Source: an archaeon (GTDB taxonomy: Archaea; Thermoproteota; Nitrososphaeria; Nitrososphaerales; Gagatemarchaeaceae). Taken from it: 64,000 nucleotides of DNA. The notes beneath the pieces were generated by a model. The model searched no databases. It was not told the DNA's origin and worked only from the letters and a program-made list of their open reading frames with translations. The stretch is taken from assembly GCA_021791695.1 (NCBI GenBank), contig JAJYWC010000002.1, positions 1 through 64,000 of the forward strand, read 5' to 3'. Shown here in pieces: positions 15,793 to 23,629 of the stretch; position 1 is the stretch's first letter, and each line of letters starts with the position of its first letter. The translations under genes were made by a program, and so were the position numbers.

Positions 15793-17337
15793 ATGCACCA
15801 GACGGATGGCTCGATAGCGGTCCTGGATTTCGGCGGCCAGTACTCGCACCTAATATGCCGCAGAGTCCGCGGCCTGGGCGTCTACGCAGCACTCTTTCCG
15901 TTCGATACTCCTTACGAGACGCTCAAGACCATGGGGGTGGCGGGCGTCATCCTGTCAGGCGGTCCGGCGAGCGTCTACGATGAATCATCTCCCCACCCCG
16001 ATGGCGCGCTTTTGCGGGGGTCTCTGCCGCTGCTCGGCATCTGCTACGGCTACCAGCTGATAGTGCAGGCTCACGGCGGCGAGGTCCAGAGGGCGTCGAG
16101 GCGGGAGTACGGCAAGTCCAGCGTAAGGATACTCGACAGGTCGGGGTTGTTCGAGGGGCTCTCCCAGGAGAAGATATCCTGCTGGATGAGCCACAGCGAC
16201 TCTGCGACCAAACTCCCGGAGGGGATGTCCGTCCTCGGAGTCAGCGACAACTCTCCCTACGCCGCTGTCCAGTCGGCCGACGGAAGGCAGTTCGGCGTGC
16301 AGTTCCATCCTGAGGTCGCCCACACCGAAAGGGGGGACGCGATGCTCTCGAACTTCGTGTTCAACGTCTGCGGTGCCAAGAAGGGCTGGTCGATGTCGAA
16401 CTTCCTCGAAGAAACGGTCTCGGAACTGTCGTCCAGCATCGAGGGGAGGGTCCTCTGTGCGGTCTCGGGTGGCGTGGACTCCTCGGTGGCATCGGTCCTC
16501 CTGAACCGCGCGGTTGGTGACAGGCTGCAGTGTGTCTTCATCGACACGGGCCTCCTCCGCGAGGGAGAGGCCGCCGAGGTCTCCAAGTTCCTCAAGGAGG
16601 ACCTCGGGGTCCCGGTCGAGTTCGTAGATGCTGCAGACCTCTTCCTCAGATCACTGAAGGGGCTGTCGGACCCGGAAGAGAAGAGGAAGGTCGTGGGCCG
16701 GGTCTTCGCCGACGTCTTCGAACACTACGCGCGCACCAATGGCCCGTTCTCTTACCTCGCGCAGGGGACGCTCTATCCCGACGTGATCGAGAGCGGCCGC
16801 TCGTCGGCCCCCGCCTCCGTGATAAAGACCCACCACAACGTCGGCGGTCTGCCGAAGGACCTCTCGCTCAGAGTCGTGGAGCCGCTCAAGGCCCTTTACA
16901 AGGACGAGGTAAGGTCCCTCGGAGCCATACTCGGGCTCCCGGCGAGGGTGCTTCAGAGACATCCGTTCCCGGGTCCTGGCCTGGCCGTCAGGATAATCGG
17001 CGAGGTCACGCCGGACAAGCTGAGGATATGCCGGCAGGCGAACAAGGTCGTGGAAGATGTCCTCCTCGAGGACGGGGTCTACAACAAGGTCTGGCAGGCA
17101 TTCGCCTATCTCGGCGACGACAGGGTCACGGGAGTGCTGGGCGACGAGCGCAAGGTCGGCTACCAGGTGACGGTCAAGGTCGTCGAGTCCCAAGACGCAA
17201 TGACGGCTGACTGGTACCGCGCTTCGCACCAAATGCTCGAGAAGATATCGAACAGGATAACCAACGAGGTCGAGGGCGTGGTCAGCGTCGTCTACGCCAT
17301 CTCCTCAAAGCCGCCTGCGACGATAGAGCCACAGTGA
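15793..17337 (+). CDS. guaA: GMP synthase (glutamine-hydrolysing), fused form
   Basis: Converts XMP to GMP with ATP and glutamine. The N-terminal class I amidotransferase domain has VLDFGGQYSH, the nucleophilic cysteine in LGICYGYQ, and the His/Glu pair in VQFHPEVAHT. The C-terminal half has the PP-loop VSGGVDSSV (about residue 220), GTLYPDVIES, a KTHHNVGGLP segment, and the FPGPGLAVR dimerisation region. At 514 aa the two activities are fused, unlike many euryarchaea where they are separate subunits. ATG 15793 matches the family start; an upstream in-frame extension inside guaB is not needed. The stop overlaps a possible GTG of the adenosine deaminase gene, so guaB-guaA-deaminase are likely one transcript. 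Confidence 0.95.
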   Translation: MHQTDGSIAVLDFGGQYSHLICRRVRGLGVYAALFPFDTPYETLKTMGVAGVILSGGPASVYDESSPHPDGALLRGSLPLLGICYGYQLIVQAHGGEVQRASRREYGKSSVRILDRSGLFEGLSQEKISCWMSHSDSATKLPEGMSVLGVSDNSPYAAVQSADGRQFGVQFHPEVAHTERGDAMLSNFVFNVCGAKKGWSMSNFLEETVSELSSSIEGRVLCAVSGGVDSSVASVLLNRAVGDRLQCVFIDTGLLREGEAAEVSKFLKEDLGVPVEFVDAADLFLRSLKGLSDPEEKRKVVGRVFADVFEHYARTNGPFSYLAQGTLYPDVIESGRSSAPASVIKTHHNVGGLPKDLSLRVVEPLKALYKDEVRSLGAILGLPARVLQRHPFPGPGLAVRIIGEVTPDKLRICRQANKVVEDVLLEDGVYNKVWQAFAYLGDDRVTGVLGDERKVGYQVTVKVVESQDAMTADWYRASHQMLEKISNRITNEVEGVVSVVYAISSKPPATIEPQ

Positions 17338-17342
17338 CCCTC

Positions 17343-18329
17343 ATGTCGCACTTCCTGGGGCCGCAGACCAAGCTCGCTGAGCTGCACGTGCACCTAGGCA
17401 GCTCTGTCGACCCCGCAGTCATGTGGGAGATAGCCCACGCTCAGGGGATCAGGCTCCCGACCAAAGACTACTGGCGCTTCGTGGACATGGTCACCGTGAA
17501 CCCGCGAAAGGTGAAGTCGTTCTCGGACTATCTCGAGATGTTCAAGTGGACCGAGCTCATCCAATCGAGTCCTCTCGCCATAGAGCAGTCAGTATACCAC
17601 ACCATCGCCGGGGCGTACCGCAAGAACAACATCACGCTGCTAGAGCTGCGATTCAACCCGATGAAGAGGAACAGGGGTGGCGAGCAGGACCTAGACCAGA
17701 TAATGATGGCCGCGGTCCGCGGGATCGACCGTTCGTCGCTCGAGTATCCGGTGAGGACCGGACTCATCATCTGCCTCGACCGCACGTTCGACGTAAAGAG
17801 GAATGAGATACTCCTGGAGAAGGCACTGCGGTTCCAGAACCGCGGAGTGGTCGGGATAGACATGGCCGGCCCCTCCAACCCGGACTTCCGCTATTCTGAC
17901 TACCGCGACATATACCAGCGAGCCAGGGAGAAGGGTCTGGGTCTCACGGTACACGCCGGTGAGGACGAGGGCCACGGATCGGTCAGGCAGGTCATCAAGC
18001 ACCTCTCACCCGACCGAATCGGCCACGGAGTACGCTCGATCGAGAACGACAAGACCATGGAGATGGTCCGCGAGAACGGGATCACGCTCGAAGTATGCCC
18101 CTCCTCGAACCTCAACACAAGGGTCATCAAGGGCGTGGGACACATGAAGCAGACGTTCCGCTCGCTCGAGAAGAATCACATCAAATACACGATTAACACG
18201 GACGGCCCCGAGATGCTAATGACGAACCTCAGGGGTGAGATCGACTTTCTCCTCAGGAACGGGATCCTCGACGAGGACGACGTCCTGAGGGCGAACAGGT
18301 ACGCCTTCGCGGCGTCGTTCATCAGGTAG
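17343..18329 (+). CDS. Adenosine deaminase family protein with an altered active-site Asp pair
   Basis: Amidohydrolase of the adenosine/adenine deaminase family (about 328 aa) that would deaminate a purine base or nucleoside. It has the metal motif ELHVHLGSS, TVHAGEDEG with the catalytic Glu, DRIGHGVRS, the CPSSNL loop, and INTDGPEM near the end. In typical enzymes this last motif is T-D-D-P; here the second Asp is Gly, which normally contacts the substrate. ATG 17343 gives a family-like start; GTG 17334, overlapping the guaA stop, is an alternative. Its place in the guaBA operon fits purine recycling. The changed motif makes the exact substrate uncertain. Confidence 0.82.
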   Translation: MSHFLGPQTKLAELHVHLGSSVDPAVMWEIAHAQGIRLPTKDYWRFVDMVTVNPRKVKSFSDYLEMFKWTELIQSSPLAIEQSVYHTIAGAYRKNNITLLELRFNPMKRNRGGEQDLDQIMMAAVRGIDRSSLEYPVRTGLIICLDRTFDVKRNEILLEKALRFQNRGVVGIDMAGPSNPDFRYSDYRDIYQRAREKGLGLTVHAGEDEGHGSVRQVIKHLSPDRIGHGVRSIENDKTMEMVRENGITLEVCPSSNLNTRVIKGVGHMKQTFRSLEKNHIKYTINTDGPEMLMTNLRGEIDFLLRNGILDEDDVLRANRYAFAASFIR

Positions 18330-18385
18330 TCCTCTGCAGGATTAGCCAGCACGCGCCATGATTTATATCGACCTCACACTCTCGT

Positions 18386-18910
18386 ATGAGACTGTTGAGC
18401 TCCGAACCCGCGCCCCAGGGCCTCGGCCCAATCGACGACGACACCCTGGACGAGGGGTGCTATTATCTCTCAAAGCTCGGGCTCAGCAGCGTCGAGGTCG
18501 GAAAGCGCTTCGAGATACCTGCCTCCGAGGTGACCAGGCGAAGGGATCGCTTCCAGTCAGGGCTGAAGAATGGGCGGTTCGTCGAGGACCCGGCGTCGCT
18601 CGAGTTCTGGAGGAGTATACGGGAGGAGGCCGAGGGCAACGTCAAGGTGACCTTCGTCAGCGGCAAGGGGTTCCATCACGCCTGGAGGTCCGACATGGTC
18701 AAGTTCGACGGGCCCACTCTTCTGGGCATATACGAGTCGTGCAAGGAGTTCCTGAACCTCGACCCCAGCGCGCGTTTCCTCCAATATGAAGCACCTAAGA
18801 ACTACGACCCCCTGGCGATGCAGAGGGAGATAGCCAAGGCGGTCGTCGTGGTAGGGAACCTCCTCGAAGAGAAATGGAAAGAAGAGCAGAAGAAGCCTAG
18901 ACGACCCTGA
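18386..18910 (+). CDS. Unrecognised protein with a possible helix-turn-helix
   Basis: I do not recognise this 174 aa protein. Residues about 25-60 (YYLSKLGLSSVEVGKRFEIP and onward) read like a helix-turn-helix, with a short helix, a turn and a basic recognition helix ending in RRRDRFQSG. The rest is a mixed alpha/beta region with conserved-looking aromatic residues and a Lys-rich C-terminus. There is no signal peptide or membrane helix. ATG 18386 follows TTTATATCG at about 18361-18369 by the leaderless distance. Its last 14 bases overlap the convergent molybdopterin oxidoreductase gene. A DNA-binding role is possible but not shown. Confidence 0.6.
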   Translation: MRLLSSEPAPQGLGPIDDDTLDEGCYYLSKLGLSSVEVGKRFEIPASEVTRRRDRFQSGLKNGRFVEDPASLEFWRSIREEAEGNVKVTFVSGKGFHHAWRSDMVKFDGPTLLGIYESCKEFLNLDPSARFLQYEAPKNYDPLAMQREIAKAVVVVGNLLEEKWKEEQKKPRRP

Positions 18911-19955
18911 CGCGGACCTTGGCGACGGCGTTGTAGCCATACTGGAGCTTGTTCTCCCAGGGCTCGAGAGGCTGGACGTTCCCCTTTTCGTCGGTCGCCC
19001 TCGCCGCGATCGTCATCTCTCCCGTTCTTTTCGGCGTCCAGTCCTTCCGCCATTCGACCCATTCGAACCTCCCCACCCTTTTCGGGCTGAGCTCGGCGTT
19101 TCTCCATCCGCTCCCGAGGTCGACCTCGACGCGCGAGACCGCGGCCTGCCCGGACCACGCCCTTCCCGTCACCCTGACGGTCCTTCCCGCCTCGATGGAG
19201 CCACCATCCGCCGGGTTCGTGATGATCGAGTTCACCCTAAGTTCCCTCACCGGGGTGCGGGTCTCCTTCCCTTGCTCCGTTTCCACATAGACGTACTTGA
19301 CGGTGTTGAAAAACACCTGACGAGGACTACCCGATACAAGCCTTATCGTCCTCAGCCACTTCACCGAAGCCATCCCGTACCATCCAGGCACCACGAGTCG
19401 GGCGGGATAGCCGTGTTCCGGAGAGAGCCTCTGCCCGTTCATCCTGAGAGCTATGATCGTGTCGTCCTGCATGGCCTTCTCGAGTGGGAGACTCCGGGAG
19501 TAAGGAACCTCCCCGGGAAGACCCCTGACGGCCCCGGAGTCGGCGCCTTCGGCCACGACCTCGCTGGCTCCAGTCCTAACGCCAACGCTCTCCAGCACGG
19601 CCCTTAGAGGCACGCCCGTCCACCTTGCCGTGCCGACCGCGCCATGCCCCCACCTGAGCTCGTCCTTGGCCGCTGTCCTGAACCCGCTCCTGCCGTTCCC
19701 CGCGCACTCCAGGGTGACCGAGACCGTCCTTGTGGGCATCCTGAGCAGGTCGGCGTACCCGAAAACGCATTCCCTCTCGACATCGCCCTCTATACCCAGC
19801 CTCCAGTTAGAGAGCTTCACGCGGGGTATCGCAAAGTGAGACCTGATGAAGAACGATGACACCGGCGTGATCCGTGGCCGCAGCGAACTGAGCGGCGATT
19901 CGGCGTTAAGCGGCGAATCGGTCGCTATGATCAGGGACGTCTTGCCTTTCTTCAT
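18897..19955 (-). CDS. Sulfite-oxidase-family molybdopterin-dependent oxidoreductase
   Basis: Molybdenum enzyme of the sulfite oxidase fold (352 aa). The family cysteine that binds molybdenum is in TLECAGNGR, at about residue 85, followed by GTARWTGVPL and by HGYPARLVVPGWYGMASVKW, the cofactor-binding and active-site regions. The C-terminal part (after about residue 240) is an Ig-like Mo-co dimer domain ending with W-x-N-K-L-Q-Y-G-Y-N. There is no twin-arginine signal and no heme or membrane segment, so it is probably cytosolic and needs a separate electron acceptor. Possible substrates are sulfite or oxidised methionine residues; neither can be chosen here. The start used is ATG 19955. Confidence 0.88.
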   Translation of the reverse strand: MKKGKTSLIIATDSPLNAESPLSSLRPRITPVSSFFIRSHFAIPRVKLSNWRLGIEGDVERECVFGYADLLRMPTRTVSVTLECAGNGRSGFRTAAKDELRWGHGAVGTARWTGVPLRAVLESVGVRTGASEVVAEGADSGAVRGLPGEVPYSRSLPLEKAMQDDTIIALRMNGQRLSPEHGYPARLVVPGWYGMASVKWLRTIRLVSGSPRQVFFNTVKYVYVETEQGKETRTPVRELRVNSIITNPADGGSIEAGRTVRVTGRAWSGQAAVSRVEVDLGSGWRNAELSPKRVGRFEWVEWRKDWTPKRTGEMTIAARATDEKGNVQPLEPWENKLQYGYNAVAKVRVRVV

Positions 19956-20065
19956 CGGCGCGGGGCTGACAAGAGCCTCCCCTTAACCCCATCGCGGCGC
20001 GTCGCCCACCAAACTCTTAAAATGAGGTCGGCACGGGGCAAAAATCAAGAGGGCCAGCGGGTCGC

Positions 20066-21100
20066 ATGGAAAATCTCTCCGTCGAACGACTTTCGTCTGT
20101 CCTCGCCAAATTCCAGGGCAGGCGGGTTCTCGTCGCGGGCGACCTCATCGTTAGCAGGTTCGTCGAGGTCTCCGCCCGCAAGCTCGCGCGAGAGGCACCG
20201 GTCCCTGCGGGTGACTACGTGGGCGAGACGCTCCTCGCGGGAGGCGCGGCAAACCTGGCACGCGAGCTTACATCACTGGGCGCCGCCGTCACGGTCCTCG
20301 GAGTCGTCGGGGATGATGGCCAGGGTTCCTGGCTTAGAGAGGACCTCGTCCGCAGCGGGGTGAACGCCTCTGGCATAGCGACTGACAAGAACAGGCCCAC
20401 CTCCCTCAGGACTTGGATCATGGTCAACCGGCTTCACTACCTAAGGATAGACCAGGAGACTCGTCGGGATATCCCGGTCGCCACCACCAGGGCCTTCGTG
20501 GAAGAGGCGGCTTCAGAAATACCGGAGGTGGACGTGGTTGTCCTCTCTGACTATGACAGGGGAGTGATAAGCCCGCCGCTGATCGACGGGATCGTCACGG
20601 CGGCCCAGAAGAGCAACAAGATCGTCGTCGCCCAGCCCAAGATGCGCCACTACCTCGACTTCGCGGGCGTGACCTACGTGAAGTCCAACCTCGAGGAGGC
20701 GACCCACGCGACGGGGATGAGCATGGTCAACGAGACTAGCCTGAGGAACATGGGCGTCAACCTCATGCAGCGCCTCGACTGCAAGGGCATCCTGATCACC
20801 AGGGGGGAGCAGGGCATGACAGTCTTCGAGAAGGACCAGATAACGAACTTCCCGCCGATATTCGGGCGCAGGAACTTCTTCAGTAAGATAGGCGTGAGGG
20901 ACACGATGACCGGTGTGTTCTCGCTCTCGGTGGCCTGCGGCGCGACGGTCGCGGAGGCGGCGTGTCTCTCGAACATCGCTGGACCAGCCAGGAGCGACAA
21001 GGCTCGCAACGTGACTCTCAACGTAGCTGACCTGCAGAACGCGTTCGGCAGCTTGGGTGACTTTTTACAGAGGATATCGCAGGCCCCGGTGAGGAGGTAG
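20066..21100 (+). CDS. PfkB/ribokinase-family carbohydrate kinase (heptose-kinase-like)
   Basis: Sugar kinase of the PfkB family (344 aa), closest in layout to the kinase domain of ADP-heptose synthase: VLVAGDLIVSRFV, then AREAPVPAGD, then LAGGAANLARELTSLGA, then VVLSDYDRGVIS. The ATP-binding anion-hole motif, usually GAGDT, reads GVRDTMTG here. The catalytic Asp is kept, but the Gly-rich turn is altered, which is unusual for an active kinase. It starts an apparent operon with the two transketolase subunits and ribulose-phosphate epimerase, so its substrate may be a pentose, hexose or heptose phosphate. CTCTTAAAATGAG at about 20014-20026 is a likely TATA box with a short leader to ATG 20066. 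Confidence 0.82.
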   Translation: MENLSVERLSSVLAKFQGRRVLVAGDLIVSRFVEVSARKLAREAPVPAGDYVGETLLAGGAANLARELTSLGAAVTVLGVVGDDGQGSWLREDLVRSGVNASGIATDKNRPTSLRTWIMVNRLHYLRIDQETRRDIPVATTRAFVEEAASEIPEVDVVVLSDYDRGVISPPLIDGIVTAAQKSNKIVVAQPKMRHYLDFAGVTYVKSNLEEATHATGMSMVNETSLRNMGVNLMQRLDCKGILITRGEQGMTVFEKDQITNFPPIFGRRNFFSKIGVRDTMTGVFSLSVACGATVAEAACLSNIAGPARSDKARNVTLNVADLQNAFGSLGDFLQRISQAPVRR

Positions 21101-21106
21101 AGAGAC

Positions 21107-21925
21107 CTGGAGAACGCGCGCGAAGCTGCGAGACTTCAGGACATCTCCAGGAGCACGAGGAAGCTCATACTCGGGACACTCGCCGAGGCAGGCTCGGGTC
21201 ATCCCGGAGGTTCGCTCTCGGCCGTGGAGCTCCTCGTCACGCTCTATTTTTACAAGATGAAGCACGACCCCAAGAACCCGACGTGGCCGGACAGGGACAG
21301 GTTCATCCTCAGCAAGGGGCACGCCGCGCCGCTTCTCTACTCCATCCTGGCCCAGGCCGGTTACTTCCCGGCGGAGGAGCTGCAGTCTCTTCGTAAGATG
21401 GGCGCGCTGCTTCAGGGTCACCCAGACCTCAGGATACCGGGAGTGGAGATGCCGGCGGGCTCCGAGGGGATAGGGCTCTCTGTCGGCGTGGGGGAAGCCC
21501 TCGCGGCCAAGGTCGACAAGAGGGGCTACAGGACCTACGTCCTAATGGGCGACGGAGAGCAGCAGGAGGGAGAGGTCTGGGAGGCGGCCATGTCGGCATC
21601 GAAGTTCAAGCTAGACAACCTAATCGCGATAATCGACAGAAACGGCATCCAGCAGGACGGGCTCACGGAACAGATAATGCCGCTCGAGCCTCTAGCCGCA
21701 AAGTGGAGGGCCTTCAACTGGAACGTCATAGAGGTCGACGGCTACGACTACCTCCAGCTGATCGATGCCTTCGATGCTGCAGAGATGACCAAGCACAGGC
21801 CCACTATGATAATCGCCCACACGGTCAAGGGCAAGGGAGTGTCGTTCATGGAGTGGTCGCCGACCTATCACGGAACGGCGCCCTCCAAGGACAAGATCAC
21901 CGACATCTACAAGGAGCTCAAGTGA
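21107..21925 (+). CDS. Transketolase, N-terminal (TPP-binding) subunit
   Basis: First half of a split transketolase (272 aa with this start), which together with the downstream subunit moves two-carbon units between sugar phosphates. It shows AGSGHPGGSLS, ILSKGHAAPLLYS, the turn MGDGEQQEG and NGIQQDG of the TPP-Mg motif, and HTVKGKG at the end. The coding frame directly follows the stop of the kinase gene and contains no ATG, GTG or TTG until codon 40, which is inside the conserved domain. CTG 21107 stands 9 bp after a strong ribosome binding site GAGGAGGT (21091-21097), so I take CTG as the true start. It is co-transcribed with the epimerase and the C-terminal subunit. Confidence 0.85.
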   Translation: MENAREAARLQDISRSTRKLILGTLAEAGSGHPGGSLSAVELLVTLYFYKMKHDPKNPTWPDRDRFILSKGHAAPLLYSILAQAGYFPAEELQSLRKMGALLQGHPDLRIPGVEMPAGSEGIGLSVGVGEALAAKVDKRGYRTYVLMGDGEQQEGEVWEAAMSASKFKLDNLIAIIDRNGIQQDGLTEQIMPLEPLAAKWRAFNWNVIEVDGYDYLQLIDAFDAAEMTKHRPTMIIAHTVKGKGVSFMEWSPTYHGTAPSKDKITDIYKELK

Positions 21926-21926
21926 G

Positions 21927-22613
21927 TTGAGACCGGTGAAGATAGCACCTTCGGTCTTGGCATACGACCTTTCGGACCTCCGAGGCGCGGTCGGGATAGC
22001 CGACAGAGGAGGAGCCGACCTCGTCCATCTGGATGTCATCGATGGCCACTTCGCCCCGAACATCACGTTCGGAGCGGGGACAATCAGGGCCCTCCGGAAG
22101 AATTCCAAGCTAGTGTTCGAGGCCCATCTGATGATCAGCGAGCCCGCCCGCTACCTCCGCGACTTTCTTGACGCGGGTTCGGACATCGTGGTCGTCCACG
22201 CCGAGACCGTTGACGGTCCGGCATTCGACGCGCTTCATGCGATGGTTCACTCCTTCGGCAAGCAGATCGGTCTTGCACTGAAGCCGGGTACGGAGCTACC
22301 CGAATGGGCTGAAGAGAGGCTAGACAGGTTGAAGACCATCATCGTCCTGACGGTCAACCCCGGCTTCAGCGGCCAGAAGATGGATGTGGGTCAGTTCCCG
22401 AAGATAGAGAGGCTGGACCGGCTGATAAGCGGGAAGGGTCTTGATGTCGACATCGAGGTGGACGGAGGCATCGACTCGAGCAATGTGAGCGAGGTTGCCA
22501 AGGCAGGAGGCAACTCCTTCGTGGCCGGCGCAGGAGTTTACAACCAGCCAGACCCGGTTCTCGCGATATCGAAGATAAGACAGAACGCCATGGCTGCCAG
22601 GAGTGGTGCCTGA
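21927..22613 (+). CDS. rpe: Ribulose-phosphate 3-epimerase
   Basis: TIM-barrel enzyme (228 aa) interconverting ribulose 5-phosphate and xylulose 5-phosphate. The sequence has IAPSVLAYD at the start, HLDVIDGHFAPNITFG (metal His/Asp and substrate loop), FEAHLMIS (second metal His), LALKPGTEL, TVNPGFSGQK (phosphate-binding flexible loop), and VDGGIDSSN with the catalytic Asp. TTG 21927 starts 1 bp after the transketolase stop, and the TGA overlaps the ATG of the next gene (TGATG). Its place between the two transketolase subunits fits the non-oxidative pentose phosphate route. Confidence 0.92.
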   Translation: MRPVKIAPSVLAYDLSDLRGAVGIADRGGADLVHLDVIDGHFAPNITFGAGTIRALRKNSKLVFEAHLMISEPARYLRDFLDAGSDIVVVHAETVDGPAFDALHAMVHSFGKQIGLALKPGTELPEWAEERLDRLKTIIVLTVNPGFSGQKMDVGQFPKIERLDRLISGKGLDVDIEVDGGIDSSNVSEVAKAGGNSFVAGAGVYNQPDPVLAISKIRQNAMAARSGA

Positions 22614-23569
22614 TGCTCGAGAAACTCGGGTCGATGAGGAGCGCCTACGGAGAGGCACTCGTCGAGCTGGGCGGGTCGCGTTCCGACGTGGTCGTGCTCG
22701 GAGCGGACACCACCGAGTCGATAAAGTCTGGGATGTTCGGGGCCAAGTATCCCGAGCGGTTCTTCAACATGGGCATAGCCGAGCAGAACCTGGTCGGAGT
22801 CGCTGCGGGGCTGGCGCTAGCAGGCAAGATAGCCTACGCGGGGACCTACGCGATCTTCGTCCCCGGGAAGTGCGTGGACCAGATACGCAACATCATCGCG
22901 TACGCAGACCTCAACGTCAAGCTCGTCTGTTCGCACGGCGGCATCTCGGTCGGCCCCGACGGCGCGTCCCACCAGCAGCTGGAGGACATCGCTATAATGC
23001 GGGTAATCCCGAAGATGAGGGTGGTTGTCCCCTCCGACTCGGTCTCGGTCAAATCGATCGTGAAGTCGATAGCAGACATCCATGGCCCGTTCTACGTCAG
23101 GCTCACAAGGGGAGTGGTGAAGGGTTCGACCTCGCCCATCGTCTATGAGGACGGGTTCGAATACAAGCTCGGCAAGCTGAACCTGCTTAGAGACGGCTCG
23201 GACGTGGCGATATTCGCCTGCGGGCTCATGGTCCCCGAGGCGCTCCTGGCCGCTGAGTCCATGAAGGCGAAGGGCGTGAGCGCTGCGGTCGTCGATGCTC
23301 ACACGATAAAGCCGCTCGACGAGGAGCTCGTGGCCAAGCTGGCAAGGCAGTGCGGCTCCGTAGTGACCGCTGAGGAGCACAACATCATCGGAGGGATGGG
23401 TTCAGCCATAGCGGAGGCCGTCACGAAACACCATCCCGTGAAGGTCGAGCGCGTCGGGGTCGTCGACAGGTTCGGCGAGAGCGGCGAGGCGACGGAGCTC
23501 TTCCGCAAGTATGGCCTGACCGCCGCTAGGATAGAAGAAGCTGCGGCCGTCGCCCGGAAGTCCTCCTAG
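22613..23569 (+). CDS. Transketolase, C-terminal (pyrimidine-binding) subunit
   Basis: Second half of the split transketolase (318 aa). It supplies the pyrimidine-binding domain, with the conserved Glu in NMGIAEQNLVGVAAGLA, SHGGISVGPDGASHQ, and the C-terminal domain with FACGLMVPEAL and HTIKPLDEEL. The pairing with the upstream N-terminal subunit and the one-base overlap with rpe support a single complex made from one transcript. The overall order kinase, TktN, Rpe, TktC differs from the common adjacent TktN-TktC arrangement. Transaldolase is encoded 4 kb downstream as a separate unit. Confidence 0.92.
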   Translation: MLEKLGSMRSAYGEALVELGGSRSDVVVLGADTTESIKSGMFGAKYPERFFNMGIAEQNLVGVAAGLALAGKIAYAGTYAIFVPGKCVDQIRNIIAYADLNVKLVCSHGGISVGPDGASHQQLEDIAIMRVIPKMRVVVPSDSVSVKSIVKSIADIHGPFYVRLTRGVVKGSTSPIVYEDGFEYKLGKLNLLRDGSDVAIFACGLMVPEALLAAESMKAKGVSAAVVDAHTIKPLDEELVAKLARQCGSVVTAEEHNIIGGMGSAIAEAVTKHHPVKVERVGVVDRFGESGEATELFRKYGLTAARIEEAAAVARKSS

Positions 23570-23629
23570 CTTCGGATTCCCATCCCCTCCATCAAGATTT
23601 AAATCCGCTGAGGGGTCCGCCCAGTCCAT

